64,000 nucleotides of DNA from contig CANQLI010000009.1 in NCBI GenBank assembly GCA_947624675.1, forward strand, positions 1-64,000, in the 5' to 3' direction. The notes under the pieces are model-generated. The model was not told the origin of the DNA, ran no database searches, and saw nothing but the letters and a program-made list of their open reading frames with translations. This document shows positions 14,903-24,773 of this stretch, piece by piece (positions within the stretch are counted from its first letter, which is position 1; each line of letters opens with the position of its first letter). The DNA comes from an uncultured Clostridia bacterium. Lineage in GTDB: Bacteria; Bacillota; Clostridia; Oscillospirales; Ruminococcaceae. The position numbers were made by a program, and so were the translations under genes.

Positions 14903-17242
14903 TTAAAGTTCAATTACTGCGTTCGTATCTCCTGCCTTTATCTTTACAGACTTGTCGGTCGATGCAACCGATACTGTAAAGTCGGAAGGAGCAGGGGTGA
15001 GAGAGATCTCGATCTTGTTTCCGGTTCTCTTAGCTGTAAGCTCAAGTACCTTCTCAGCCTCAGAGCTGTAAATTGAGGTGCACGCCTGTTTTCCGTCCTC
15101 AAGCTCGTATATAACTGCGTTTGCGTCCTTGACATAATCGTAAACGACATCTCTTTCAAAGTTTCCGTAGGTGATTATGCTGTTAGGTTTTGCAAGAGCA
15201 GGAATCTCGAAGTAATTGCACTTGTGAGAATACCACTTTTCGCCCTCAAGAACTTTGCCTGTGATGATGTCAGTCCATCTTCCCTTAGGAACATAATACT
15301 GAGCGATTCCGTCCTCATTTAAGATAGGAGCAACAAGAATGTTATCACCGAGCATATACTGTCTGTCAAGTGTGAGACAGGAAGGATCGTCTGCGAAGTC
15401 GATAACCATAGCTCTCATCATCGGAACGCCTATCTCGTGAGTTTTGTTAGCCTGCGCGAAAAGATAAGGCATAAGCTTTCCTTTGAGCTTTGCAAAGAAT
15501 CTCAGAACATCGCAGGACTCTTCGTCAAACAGCCACGGAACTCTGTATGACTGATTTCCGTGAAGACGGCTGTGCGATGAGAACATTCCGAACGCCGCCC
15601 ATCTCTTGTATATGTCGGGAGTAGCGGTTGCCTCAAAGCCCGCCATATCGTGAGAGGTGAAGCCAAAGCCTGAGATACAGAGCGACAGGCATCCTCTTAT
15701 TACCTCCGCCATTGAGTTGTAGTTAGCAGAGCAGTCTCCGCCCCAGTGAACAGGGAACTGCTGTCCGCCTGCCGTTGCGCTTCTAGCGAACAGACAAGCC
15801 TTATTTTCTCCATAGAAGTCCTTTAATACATTAAATGTTGTTTTATTGTAAAGGTGGGTGTAGTAGTTGTGCATTTTTATCGGGTCGGAGCCGTCGAAGT
15901 AAACAATATCCTTTGTCGGAATTCTCTCGCCGAAGTCGGTCTTGAAGGTGTCAACACCCATTTCGCACAGAGCTCTCAGCTTTGAAGCATACCACTCACA
16001 AGCCTCTGGGTTTGTAAAGTCAACTATCGCCATTCCCGGCTGCCACTCGTCGCACTGGAAAACCGAGCCGTCTGTCCTTTTTACAAAGTATCCGCCCTTT
16101 ACGCCCTCATCAAAAAGCTTTGAGCGCTGTCCGATATAAGGATTTATCCATACACAGGTCTTAAGTCCCTTTGTTTCGTGAAGTCTTTTGAGCATTGCCG
16201 GAGGGTCGGGGAACTGCGATTTATCCCACTCAAAATTGCACCATTCAAAGCCCTTCATCCAGAAGCAGTCAAAGTGGAATACCTGAAGAGGAATGTCGCG
16301 CTCTGCCATTCCGTCGATAAACGATGTTATGGTTTCTTCATCATATGTCGTTGTGAAAGAAGTCGTGAGCCATAGACCAAATGAGAATGCAGGTGGAAGC
16401 GCAGGCTTACCGGTAAGGTCGGTATATCCCTTTAAAACCTCTGTGAGGTTTTCTCCGCCTATCATAAAGTATTCAAGATTTTCTCCCGGAACGGTAATGG
16501 AAACCTTTGAAACTGTGTCGGAAGCTACCTCGTAAGAAACCTTATCGGAGCTGTTTACAAACACACCGTAGCCTCTTGATGAAACATAAAACGGAATTGA
16601 TTTGTATGACTGATCCGAACAGGTTCCGCCGTCTGCGTTCCATATATCAACAGTAGAACCGTTCTTTGTAAAGGTCGTAAACTTTTCGCCGAAGCCGTAA
16701 AAGTATTCTCCGACAGATGTGTCAAACTGTTCGCGGATATATGTCCTTTTCGGGTCAGCGGGATAGCTCCAGAATGTCTGATCAAGCTGAGTCTGAAGTC
16801 TTGCCTGCTGTTTAAAAGCGTTTTCAAAGATAACACCTGTTGAGCGCCATCCGCCGCCTGTAAGCTTTCGATCCTTATAATAATACTGCACGCTCCACGT
16901 TTCCTTTGAAACGACTACTTTTGTGTTTCCAGAAACAAGCACAGCCTCCTTGTCGGTGATAGTGACCTCAGGCTTCAGATCTCCCTCGTTGATTTCAAAG
17001 TGAGGACCGTTGTCAACATATCCCTTGTGGTGAGTAATGCTTACCTTGATACAGTTTTCAATGTTTGAAGTGAATCTGATCTCAAGATTAGCGCTGCCGA
17101 GCATCATCGCTCTGTTGTAAACAACGAATGGTGTAGCAACGACCTCAAAGCCGTTTTCGATTTCATTGACCTCAAAAGCCTGATTGGCATAGTTTACCTC
17201 ATAGCCTCGTTGATTGAGCCAAAATCCGTCTGCAAATTTCAT
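14903..17242 (-). CDS. yicI: GH31 alpha-xylosidase (YicI type)
   Basis: 779 residues from ATG 17240-17242 (MKFADGFW), which has GGAGG seven bases ahead. The N-terminal GH31 beta-sandwich is followed by the barrel with FHFDCFWMKGFEW, the nucleophile motif DTFKTDFGERIP and the acid/base region SATAGGQQFPVHWGGDCSAN, all as in Escherichia coli YicI; KTDFGERIP is diagnostic of the alpha-xylosidase subgroup. No signal peptide, so it acts in the cytoplasm, releasing xylose from imported xyloglucan or isoprimeverose-like oligosaccharides. An AraC-type regulator gene lies just upstream and a possible operator precedes the gene. Confidence 0.93.
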   Translation of the reverse strand: MKFADGFWLNQRGYEVNYANQAFEVNEIENGFEVVATPFVVYNRAMMLGSANLEIRFTSNIENCIKVSITHHKGYVDNGPHFEINEGDLKPEVTITDKEAVLVSGNTKVVVSKETWSVQYYYKDRKLTGGGWRSTGVIFENAFKQQARLQTQLDQTFWSYPADPKRTYIREQFDTSVGEYFYGFGEKFTTFTKNGSTVDIWNADGGTCSDQSYKSIPFYVSSRGYGVFVNSSDKVSYEVASDTVSKVSITVPGENLEYFMIGGENLTEVLKGYTDLTGKPALPPAFSFGLWLTTSFTTTYDEETITSFIDGMAERDIPLQVFHFDCFWMKGFEWCNFEWDKSQFPDPPAMLKRLHETKGLKTCVWINPYIGQRSKLFDEGVKGGYFVKRTDGSVFQCDEWQPGMAIVDFTNPEACEWYASKLRALCEMGVDTFKTDFGERIPTKDIVYFDGSDPIKMHNYYTHLYNKTTFNVLKDFYGENKACLFARSATAGGQQFPVHWGGDCSANYNSMAEVIRGCLSLCISGFGFTSHDMAGFEATATPDIYKRWAAFGMFSSHSRLHGNQSYRVPWLFDEESCDVLRFFAKLKGKLMPYLFAQANKTHEIGVPMMRAMVIDFADDPSCLTLDRQYMLGDNILVAPILNEDGIAQYYVPKGRWTDIITGKVLEGEKWYSHKCNYFEIPALAKPNSIITYGNFERDVVYDYVKDANAVIYELEDGKQACTSIYSSEAEKVLELTAKRTGNKIEISLTPAPSDFTVSVASTDKSVKIKAGDTNAVIEL

Positions 17243-17290
17243 ATATTTACCTCCTGTTAATAAATTATTGTTGTCGGTGCAATTATATTT

Positions 17291-17324
17291 CACAAAATAA
17301 ATCTGTAACCGGTTTTATTTTGTG
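17291..17324 (-). promoter_or_regulatory. Candidate operator upstream of GH31
   Basis: CACAAAATAAA (17291-17301) and its perfect complement at 17314-17324 flank a 12-nt centre that itself carries the palindrome AACCGGTT (17307-17314). It lies 49-82 bp before the GH31 start, between GH31 and the AraC-type gene. A CG-centred core suggests a LacI-type site; the outer arms could serve a dimeric AraC-type protein. Which factor binds is unknown. Confidence 0.5.
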
Positions 17325-17418
17325 CAGTTTTACCTATGATTTAATTCTATCAGAAAAAATTCTGTAAGTATTGCCTTTTTTTAATGTGTTTTTGTCAATT
17401 ATTATCCTGTTTTACAAT

Positions 17419-18267
17419 TCAAGTGTTATTTAATAGGTGAGACTTCTGCCTTCTGTATTTTGCGGGAGTCTGATTATGCACCTTTTTAAACATTTCGATA
17501 AACGATTTTGTATTGGGAAAACCGTTTTCAAAAGCTATTTCCGTGACCGATTTATCTGTGTTTAAAAGGTCGTTTTCCGCGTGAAAAACTCTTATCCGGT
17601 TTAGGAAAGAATAAAATGTTTCTCCTGTTGTCTTTTTAAAAAAGCGCGAAAAATAGTTTGGAGACATTCCTATTTCGCCTGCAATATCGTTGAGGGTGAC
17701 TGAGTTTTCGTAGTTTTGTTCCATATAATTTATAGCGCTTTTTATGTTTGTCATATTTTCACGCTCAAACTTATTTATGTCTGCGTCTATGCGTTTTCTT
17801 CGGCAGTTTCTCAGAAGCACAAGGCAAAGCTGTCTTAAAAGATAGGAAAGCTCAAGCTTATAAAAATCGTTTTTCTCTTCAAACACAGTAGCGCATTTTA
17901 AAATAATACTCTTTATTTCCGATTTGATGATGGGATTTGAGATGTCAAAATAATAGTCGTCTATTTGAGGACAGTATTCCTTTAAGATTTTTTTTGAAAG
18001 AAGTATTGTCACAGCGTTTATGTCACAGCCCGGCTCGGCGTCTGTCTCGTGAAGCTCGTCGGAGTTTACAAAGAATATGTCATCTTCATTGACTGTTATG
18101 TTTTGTCCCGCTATCTTACCGTTTATTTGTCCTTTTAATACGAGGTTGAACTCAAGATTAGAGTGCCAGTGGAGAGGATAGGTGTTGTTGGAATGCTGAC
18201 CTTTTTGAAGATATATTTTTGCCGGGATCTCCATATCCAGCTCTATCCGTTCCCGATAGTATTTCAT
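17419..18267 (-). CDS. AraC-family transcriptional regulator
   Basis: 282 residues. N-terminal cupin-like sensor (HWHSNLEFNLVLKGQI, then NEDDIFFVNSDELHETDAEPG) and a C-terminal double HTH: LNDIAGEIGMSPNYFSRFFKK and SVTEIAFENGFPNTKSFIEMFKK, ending in PAKYRRQ. Such one-component regulators sense a sugar and activate glycan-use genes. It is transcribed toward GH31, 176 bp before that gene's start, so GH31 is its most likely target. The stop of the preceding capA gene is 15 bp from its start. Confidence 0.92.
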   Translation of the reverse strand: MKYYRERIELDMEIPAKIYLQKGQHSNNTYPLHWHSNLEFNLVLKGQINGKIAGQNITVNEDDIFFVNSDELHETDAEPGCDINAVTILLSKKILKEYCPQIDDYYFDISNPIIKSEIKSIILKCATVFEEKNDFYKLELSYLLRQLCLVLLRNCRRKRIDADINKFERENMTNIKSAINYMEQNYENSVTLNDIAGEIGMSPNYFSRFFKKTTGETFYSFLNRIRVFHAENDLLNTDKSVTEIAFENGFPNTKSFIEMFKKVHNQTPAKYRRQKSHLLNNT

Positions 18268-18282
18268 AAAAACACACCTGCC

Positions 18283-19500
18283 TTACTCTACGGATAAAAA
18301 CTCATCAGGTATAAAGCTAAGATAATACTCTATATTTTCGATCGACATATCCTCGACCTGACTCTGAGCCGCAAGCTCAGGGGTGTACTGTGAATACGGA
18401 TAAACATAAACATCCCACTGATATAAACCGGATATATGTGTTATTATCGGGATTGCCTTTGGATATTTTATAGTTACCTCATCGGTGTCGAAATTATATG
18501 TTAGCTCAAGACTTCCGAGTATTCCGACAGATGTCTGACAGGTAGCCATCGCCGAGACCATATTTCCGAGACAGTAATAACAAAATGCTCTGTTGCCGTT
18601 TTCCGCCTCGACCCAGCCGCATTCCTGTACTGTATGCGGTTGACAGCCAACTATTATATCTGCGCCCCATTGGGTGAATTTTTTGGAAAGCTCATACTGT
18701 TCATCAGACACCTCGTTTAAAATCTCAACTCCGAAGTGAGGCGATACTATAACCACATCGGCGAGCTCGTCAGCCTTTTTGATCTTTCGTTCTATCTCGT
18801 CGATCTCATCAAGATATGTCACACAGTCAGCATACTCATCGGGAAGTGTGATGCCGTTTGTATGCTCCATAAATCCTAAAAACGCGACCTTTACACCTTT
18901 TATTTCGGCGATCCTTATATTGTCCTGATCCTCTTTGCTTTCGTATGCTCCGTAAACAGTTATGTCAGGGTGCTTTGTCTTCCAGTAGTTAAGGGTCGAT
19001 AAAAGACCGTCTATTCCATAGTCGAGAACATGGTTGTTTGAAATGCTCATAGCATCAAAGCCTATGTTTACCATATGGTCACCAACAGCGGTAGGGGACG
19101 CAAAGGTAGGATATGTAGACGGACCGAAGTCATCAGTTACGATCGTCTCCTGATTTAAAACGGCAAAATCAGCTTTTTCGATATACGGTGCGATCCTTTC
19201 ATAAATCGCTGTAAAATCGTAGCCATCAGAGCCTGCTGCACGGGACGCCTGATTGTAGAGAGTGTCGTGAACGAGGTTGTCCCCGGCAAACAAAAAGCTG
19301 ATAGTTTCCTCGCCTTTCTTTGCATCGGTTTCAGGCTCCTTCTCCTCTGTCTTTTCAGTCGACTCAGTATTTTCAGTATAACTTGCCAAAGAGCTTTCAA
19401 TATCCATCACCAAAGTCTTGACATCTTCACGGCAGGAACAAAGTGTGAAAGCCGACATTAAAACGGTTAAACAAATGCTTATCTTTCTAATGAATCCCAT
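18283..19500 (-). CDS. CapA-family metallophosphatase-like lipoprotein
   Basis: 405 residues. The N-terminus MGFIRKISICLTVLMSAFTLCSC looks like a lipoprotein signal, though the lipobox LCSC is atypical. A T/E-rich linker precedes the PGA-cap (CapA) domain: SFLFAGDNLVHD, VLNQETIVTDD, MSISNNHVLDYG, IVSPHFGVE and VGCQPHTVQ, the metal-ligand set of calcineurin-like CapA proteins. The family includes poly-gamma-glutamate synthesis proteins, but no capB/capC genes are here, so the cellular role is open. It may form an operon with the AraC-type gene. Confidence 0.87.
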   Translation of the reverse strand: MGFIRKISICLTVLMSAFTLCSCREDVKTLVMDIESSLASYTENTESTEKTEEKEPETDAKKGEETISFLFAGDNLVHDTLYNQASRAAGSDGYDFTAIYERIAPYIEKADFAVLNQETIVTDDFGPSTYPTFASPTAVGDHMVNIGFDAMSISNNHVLDYGIDGLLSTLNYWKTKHPDITVYGAYESKEDQDNIRIAEIKGVKVAFLGFMEHTNGITLPDEYADCVTYLDEIDEIERKIKKADELADVVIVSPHFGVEILNEVSDEQYELSKKFTQWGADIIVGCQPHTVQECGWVEAENGNRAFCYYCLGNMVSAMATCQTSVGILGSLELTYNFDTDEVTIKYPKAIPIITHISGLYQWDVYVYPYSQYTPELAAQSQVEDMSIENIEYYLSFIPDEFLSVE

Positions 19501-19568
19501 AATAATTCTCCCATATTTATTCTTACTTTTATATTACCATATTTTTTAACAGTTTTCAATCGGTATTA

Positions 19569-19597
19569 TTGAAAAAATATGTTTTATATGTTACAAT
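19569..19597 (+). promoter_or_regulatory. Promoter of the GH3 gene
   Basis: TTGAAA (19569-19574), 17-bp spacer, TACAAT (19592-19597), 62 bp before the GH3 start codon. Confidence 0.6.
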
Positions 19598-19659
19598 ATC
19601 TTTGTTAAGACAGCTCGGCATATTTGCTTGTTGGTGTTGTTATGAAGGAGGGTATTAAG

Positions 19660-21882
19660 ATGAATATTGATAAGATAATAGATGAAATGACTCTTGAGGA
19701 AAAAGCGGGACTGCTGTCCGGAAAGGATATGTGGCACACAAAGGGAATTAAGCGTCTCGGGATAGATGAAATAATGGTTTCTGACGGACCTCACGGCTTG
19801 AGAAAGGTTTTAGACGGAGAATCGGACAGCATAAAGGCAAACTGCTTTCCGACAGCGTCAGCTTTGGCTTGTTCGTTCGACAGGTCGCTTCTTGAGCGCG
19901 TCGGAAGGGCAATCGGAAACGAGTGTGCATCAGAAGATATTTCAGTGATCCTTGGACCCGGTACTAATATAAAGCGAACGCCGCTTTGCGGAAGGAACTT
20001 TGAATATTTCTCCGAGGACCCGTATCTTGCGGGAGAAATGTCCACGGCGTTTATAAAGGGAGTTCAGTCTCAGGGAGTGGGAACCAGCTTAAAACACTTT
20101 GCTTGTAACAATCAGGAGCACAGGCGTATGTCTGTAAGCGCAGAAATCGACGAGAGAACGCTTAGAGAGATATATCTTGCCGCATTTGAAGCTCCTGTAA
20201 AGAATTCAAAGCCCTGGACGGTTATGTGCTCATATAACCGTATAAACGGCGAGTATGCAAGTCAGAATAAAAAGCTCTTAAGCGATATTTTAAGAGACGA
20301 ATGGGGATACGAAGGACTTGTTATGAGCGACTGGGGCGCAGTCGATGAAAGAGAAAAGGGTGTTTATGCTGGACTTGACCTTGAGATGCCGGGAAGTATG
20401 GGAAAAAATGACAAGGCAATAGTAGAAGCCGTTCGTTCCGGAAGGATTGATGAAAAATATGTTGATAAATGCGTAAAAAGAGTGCTTGAGCTTGTGGAAA
20501 AGAGCGGATTTAAAAGCGGCAATGTCAAATGGGATAAGGAAAAGGACCATTCCCTTTGCGCTGAGGCTGAGAGCGAGTGTATAGTGCTGTTAAAAAATGA
20601 GGGCGGTATCCTGCCGCTTAAGAAAAATGAGAAAATAGCGTTTTTGGGTGAATTTGCAAAATCTCCTCGGTTTCAGGGAGGCGGTTCCAGCCATATAAAT
20701 TCTTATAAAGTAACATCGGCGCTTGATGCGGTAAAGGATATATGTGATGTGACATATGCCAAGGGGTATATTACAGAGCGTGACGAAACGGATAAAGAGC
20801 TTCTGAGTGAAGCGATAAAGGCTGCAAAAGAAGCAGATAAGGTAGTGATATTTGCGGGTCTGCCTGATTCATTTGAATCTGAAGGCTTTGACAGAATGCA
20901 TATGAAGATGCCAAATTGTCAGCTCGAGCTTATTGACGAGGTTTTAAAGGTCAATAGGAATGTAATAGTGGTGCTGAACAACGGTTCTCCGATCGAGATG
21001 CCTTTTTCTGATAATGTAGCGGCAATATTAGAAAGCTATCTCGGAGGCGAAGCGGTCGGAAAGGCACAGGTCGATGTTTTATTCGGAACAGTAAATCCAA
21101 GCGGAAAGCTCGCGGAGACTTTTCCAAAGAAGCTCTCGGACAATCCGTCTTATTTAAACTATCCTGGTGAGGGGAACACCGTTAAATACCGAGAGGGAAT
21201 ATTTGTCGGCTATCGCTATTATGATAAGAAGGAAATTGAGCCACTGTATGAGTTTGGCTTCGGTCTTAGTTATACGACCTTTGAGTATTCCGATATGTCG
21301 GTTTCACACGATGAGCTTAAAGAGGATCAGCTTCTGACGGTTAAGGTTAATGTGAAAAACACGGGAAGCGTAAAGGGTAAGGAAACGGTACAGCTTTATG
21401 TTAGGGACACACATTCAAATGTGATAAGACCTGAAAAGGAGCTTAAAGGCTTTGAAAAGACAGAGCTTATGCCGGGAGAGGAAAAACAGCTTGTCTTTAA
21501 GCTTGACAAGCGTGCGTTTGCGTATTATGATCCTAAAATATCCGACTGGCGGATAGAATACGGAAGATTTGACATTCTAATAGGCTCGTCATCAAGAGAT
21601 ATACGGCTTGAAAAGAGCGTTTATGTTTCACCTCAGAAAGAGATAAAAGAGCCGTATACGGTAAATTCACTTTGCTGTGATATTATAGAAAATCCTGAAG
21701 GTAAAAAGCTTTTGCTTGAACTTCTTGGAATATCCGACAAGGCTGAGAGCGCAAATGAGGAGTATAAAATAATTTCGCTTGGAGAAATGCCCCTTAGATC
21801 TCTGGTAAGCTTTGTGCCGATAAAAGAGATAACGAGAGAAAAGATAGAAGATTTTGTCAAAAAGCTAAATATGACGCTTTAA
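19660..21882 (+). CDS. bglX: GH3 beta-glucosidase-type glycoside hydrolase
   Basis: 740 residues from ATG 19660-19662 ([10 protein letters not shown]), which has AAGGAGGG at 19645-19652; upstream in-frame codons are unlikely. GH3 N-domain with [21 protein letters not shown] and the nucleophile VMSDWGAVD; second domain with [24 protein letters not shown] and [11 protein letters not shown]-terminal fibronectin-III-like domain ([28 protein letters not shown]). No signal peptide, so cytoplasmic cleavage of imported beta-glucosides (or beta-xylosides) is likely. With the nearby alpha-xylosidase it would suit xyloglucan oligosaccharide breakdown. The gene symbol is a family label only. Confidence 0.92.
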   Translation: MNIDKIIDEMTLEEKAGLLSGKDMWHTKGIKRLGIDEIMVSDGPHGLRKVLDGESDSIKANCFPTASALACSFDRSLLERVGRAIGNECASEDISVILGPGTNIKRTPLCGRNFEYFSEDPYLAGEMSTAFIKGVQSQGVGTSLKHFACNNQEHRRMSVSAEIDERTLREIYLAAFEAPVKNSKPWTVMCSYNRINGEYASQNKKLLSDILRDEWGYEGLVMSDWGAVDEREKGVYAGLDLEMPGSMGKNDKAIVEAVRSGRIDEKYVDKCVKRVLELVEKSGFKSGNVKWDKEKDHSLCAEAESECIVLLKNEGGILPLKKNEKIAFLGEFAKSPRFQGGGSSHINSYKVTSALDAVKDICDVTYAKGYITERDETDKELLSEAIKAAKEADKVVIFAGLPDSFESEGFDRMHMKMPNCQLELIDEVLKVNRNVIVVLNNGSPIEMPFSDNVAAILESYLGGEAVGKAQVDVLFGTVNPSGKLAETFPKKLSDNPSYLNYPGEGNTVKYREGIFVGYRYYDKKEIEPLYEFGFGLSYTTFEYSDMSVSHDELKEDQLLTVKVNVKNTGSVKGKETVQLYVRDTHSNVIRPEKELKGFEKTELMPGEEKQLVFKLDKRAFAYYDPKISDWRIEYGRFDILIGSSSRDIRLEKSVYVSPQKEIKEPYTVNSLCCDIIENPEGKKLLLELLGISDKAESANEEYKIISLGEMPLRSLVSFVPIKEITREKIEDFVKKLNMTL

Positions 21883-21892
21883 GGAGAAGAAA

Positions 21893-22384
21893 ATGACTGA
21901 CTTGAGAATTGGTCACGGGTATGATGTGCATCGTCTTGTGGAAGACAGAAAGCTTATATTGGGCGGAGTAGAAATACCGTTTGAAAAAGGTCTGTTGGGT
22001 CATTCGGACGCCGATGTTCTAGTCCACGCAATAATGGATTCCATACTGGGCGCACTTGCCTTGGGAGATATCGGTAAGCATTTTCCGGATACTGATGAAA
22101 GATATAAAGGAATAGACAGCTTGAAGCTTATGGGATATGTTATAAAGCTTATGTCAGAAAGGGGATATAAGCTTGTAAATCTCGATGCTACGATTTGTGC
22201 TCAAAGGCCCAAGCTTTCAAAGTATATAGAAGCTATGCGTCAAAACATAGCCGATATATCGGGAGTTGATATATCCTGTATTTCGGTAAAGGCGACTACT
22301 GAAGAGGGACTTGGCTTTACCGGGGAGGAAAAAGGTATATCCGCAACGGCGGTTTGTCTTTTGGAAGGGAAGCGTAAAAGATGA
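21893..22384 (+). CDS. ispF: 2-C-methyl-D-erythritol 2,4-cyclodiphosphate synthase
   Basis: 163 residues, the normal length. Forms the cyclic diphosphate in the MEP isoprenoid pathway. Metal site GHGYDVHRL, and [33 protein letters not shown]-terminal motif [19 protein letters not shown]. It follows the GH3 gene by 10 bp with AAGGAGAAG ahead of ATG 21893, so it may be read through from that promoter, and its stop overlaps the next start by 4 bp. Confidence 0.97.
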   Translation: MTDLRIGHGYDVHRLVEDRKLILGGVEIPFEKGLLGHSDADVLVHAIMDSILGALALGDIGKHFPDTDERYKGIDSLKLMGYVIKLMSERGYKLVNLDATICAQRPKLSKYIEAMRQNIADISGVDISCISVKATTEEGLGFTGEEKGISATAVCLLEGKRKR

Positions 22385-22965
22385 AAAAAACAATTATAGC
22401 AGCGTTTTTGATAGTTGTTGTGATAGCCGCAGGAGCGCTTATAATACCGGGGCTAGGCTCAATGAGCCACAAGGAGATAAAAAGAGAGGTTTCGCTTGAA
22501 AACATAATCGACTATGAATCTGAATATAAAAGCTATGCGAAGAAAAACGGTTATCAGCTAGATGTTGCGGCAGCAGGAGACACGCCTGGCGGATATGCAC
22601 AGACATACTATCTGTCGGATGACAGCGTAAAGATAGCGGTTACTGTCGGAAATTACAGCGGGTATGAGGCGATTGAGGTAAGCTATGCTTGCCGTCACGA
22701 CAAGATCGGAGGGCTTAAAAATCCGAAAGACAGCGTACTTGATAAAATGATAGGAGCATATTCTCTTATCGGCGCGGCGGAAATAACAAAAGAAGACATA
22801 AGAGATGCGATAGATGATTCGGACGAAAAAGACGGTTATTTTCTTTACGGAGATAAAGTTGTAAAAAAATGCGGCGATTATCCTACAACAGTGACCTATT
22901 CGGCTGACAGCGAACAGGACGAGAGAATAGTCTTAAAGGGAATAACAAAAAAGTGTATGGGATAA
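22381..22965 (+). CDS. Signal-anchored exported protein of unknown function
   Basis: 194 residues starting in an ATGA overlap with ispF. N-terminal hydrophobic segment [25 protein letters not shown], then an exported domain with [17 protein letters not shown]-like strands and a C-terminal [15 protein letters not shown]. No family recognised. The overlap implies translational coupling to ispF. Confidence 0.7.
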   Translation: MKKTIIAAFLIVVVIAAGALIIPGLGSMSHKEIKREVSLENIIDYESEYKSYAKKNGYQLDVAAAGDTPGGYAQTYYLSDDSVKIAVTVGNYSGYEAIEVSYACRHDKIGGLKNPKDSVLDKMIGAYSLIGAAEITKEDIRDAIDDSDEKDGYFLYGDKVVKKCGDYPTTVTYSADSEQDERIVLKGITKKCMG

Positions 22966-22990
22966 AACAGTCGTCACAATAAAAAATAAA

Positions 22991-23032
22991 ACAGCCGACA
23001 GGAGATATAAGTCCTTGTCGGCTGTGATTTTT
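22991..23032. terminator. Intrinsic terminator between convergent genes
   Basis: ACAGCCGACA (22991-23000) pairs with TGTCGGCTGT (23016-23025), followed by a T-run; it also ends the minus-strand dap operon region from the other side. Confidence 0.85.
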
Positions 23033-23053
23033 TCAATTTAATCCAATAAAGCT

Positions 23054-23815
23054 TTAACCTAGATCTATAACATCCTTCATATCGTAAAGACCTGCGGGCT
23101 TTCCTGCGATAAAAACTGCCGCATTCACCGCACCCACAGCAAAAACCTCTTTGGATGCTGCGTGGTGTGAAAGAGTTATGACCTCGTCCCTTCCGGCAAA
23201 AATAATGTCGTGTTCACCGACGATCGTTCCGCCTCTGATAGCGTGAATACCTATTTCGCTTTTTTCACGCTTTTGCCTTACCGAATGACGGTCGTAAACA
23301 TATCTCATTTTGTTGTCAAGAGTTTCGTTTAATGCGTCGGCGAGCATAAGAGCCGTGCCTGAAGGAGCGTCGATTTTCTGGTTGTGGTGCTTTTCAACTA
23401 TCTCAATATCAAACTGTCCGCCTAAAATAGCCGCAGCTTTTTTAGCAAGCGAACAAAGGAGGTTTATACCAACAGACATATTAAAGGTAAAAAATACAGG
23501 TATCTGTTCGGAAACTTTTCTGATAAGCTTTTTCTGTTCATCGCTGTAACCTGTCGTTGCTATTACGAGCGGTACCCCGTTTGTAAGACAGTATTCGCAC
23601 AACCCGTCAAGTGCCGAAGGATGTGAAAAATCAATTATGACCTGAGGCTTTTCTTTAAGCTCTGAGGGGCTTTTGAATATTTCAAAATCTGCATACGGAG
23701 TTGTGTCGTTAATATCGATTCCGCCGATGATCTCAATATCGTTTCGCTTAGAGATTATGTCATTAAGAACTCTACCCATTTTTCCCTGTGCGCCACAGAT
23801 GACTGCTTTTACCAT
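23054..23815 (-). CDS. dapB: 4-hydroxy-tetrahydrodipicolinate reductase
   Basis: 253 residues. Second committed step of lysine/diaminopimelate synthesis, using NAD(P)H. Dinucleotide fold ICGAQGKMGRVL and the signature EIVEKHHNQKIDAPSGTALML (catalytic His and substrate Lys). Last gene of the minus-strand asd-dapA-dapB operon under a lysine riboswitch. Confidence 0.97.
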   Translation of the reverse strand: MVKAVICGAQGKMGRVLNDIISKRNDIEIIGGIDINDTTPYADFEIFKSPSELKEKPQVIIDFSHPSALDGLCEYCLTNGVPLVIATTGYSDEQKKLIRKVSEQIPVFFTFNMSVGINLLCSLAKKAAAILGGQFDIEIVEKHHNQKIDAPSGTALMLADALNETLDNKMRYVYDRHSVRQKREKSEIGIHAIRGGTIVGEHDIIFAGRDEVITLSHHAASKEVFAVGAVNAAVFIAGKPAGLYDMKDVIDLG

Positions 23816-23852
23816 AGGTTTAAACTTCCTTTCATTTAGGTGTCGTTATCGC

Positions 23853-24752
23853 TTAGTTGATAACTCCGACAAGACCGTGACGCTTCATAACATCAATAAG
23901 CTTGTTTCTGTTATCCTCGGTCATATCACAAAGCGGAAGCCTGCAATGACCCGCGTCAAAGCCCATAATGTTGAGAGCCTCTTTTACGGGGATGGGGTTT
24001 ACATCGCAAAACAGCGCGTTTGCAAGATCAAGCGTTTCAAGCGACAGCGCACACGCCTCGTCAAATTTTCCGTCGAGACAAAGTCGGGCTATGTCGTGCG
24101 TCTGTTTTGGCATAACATTAGCCAAGACGGAAATAACGCCCTTTCCGCCGAGCGACATAACCGGGACTATCTGGTCGTCGTTTCCGCTGTAAACCGAAAG
24201 CTCGTCGCCGCAGAGCGCTCTTATTTTAGCTATCTGAGAAAGGTTTCCACTGGCCTCTTTGACAGCAACTATGTTTGGATGCTTGGAAAGCTCCTTACAG
24301 GTTGCAGGCTCTATGTTTACACCTGTCCTCGAAGCAACGCTGTAAAGTATTATCGGTGTGTCAACGCTGTCCGCAATAGCGGTAAAATGCTTTATAAGTC
24401 CTTGCTGCGAGGTCTTGTTGTAATAAGGAGTAACTACAAGAAGAGCATCAGCTCCGTACTCGCAAGCTTTTTTAGAAAGCCTTATAGCAAAATTTGTGTC
24501 GTTTGAGCCTGATCCGGCAATTACCGGTACTCTCTTGTTTACATATTTTATACAGTGGTTTATTGCGTCACAATGCTCTAAAAAGCTGAGAGTTGAGCCT
24601 TCTCCGGTCGTACCGCAGATGATGATAGCGTCCGTACCGTTTTCAATGTTAAAATCAATAAGGCGTTCAAGCTCGGCGTAGTTTACAAAGCCTTCGCTGT
24701 CCATAGGCGTTACGATAGCAACACCTGAGCCTTCAAATATAACCTTTTTCAT
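23853..24752 (-). CDS. dapA: 4-hydroxy-tetrahydrodipicolinate synthase
   Basis: 299 residues. Condenses pyruvate with aspartate semialdehyde. CGTTGEGSTLS at the pyruvate-binding turn, TPYYNKTSQQGL, ILYSVASRTGVNI (usually YNVPxRTG) and the Schiff-base lysine in VAVKEASGNL. It sits 37 bp upstream of dapB and 21 bp downstream of asd in one operon. Confidence 0.97.
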   Translation of the reverse strand: MKKVIFEGSGVAIVTPMDSEGFVNYAELERLIDFNIENGTDAIIICGTTGEGSTLSFLEHCDAINHCIKYVNKRVPVIAGSGSNDTNFAIRLSKKACEYGADALLVVTPYYNKTSQQGLIKHFTAIADSVDTPIILYSVASRTGVNIEPATCKELSKHPNIVAVKEASGNLSQIAKIRALCGDELSVYSGNDDQIVPVMSLGGKGVISVLANVMPKQTHDIARLCLDGKFDEACALSLETLDLANALFCDVNPIPVKEALNIMGFDAGHCRLPLCDMTEDNRNKLIDVMKRHGLVGVIN

Positions 24753-24773
24753 ATGTAAAACCTCCTAAAAATT

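Noticed and set aside
18283-19500. Capsule (poly-gamma-glutamate) synthesis locus
   Set aside because: Only a CapA-like protein is present; capB, capC and related genes are missing, so capsule synthesis cannot be claimed.
23673-24506. Long plus-strand ORF opposite dapB/dapA
   Set aside because: Mirror frame of clearly identified dap genes; composition rich in Ser/Arg/Cys as expected for an antisense shadow.
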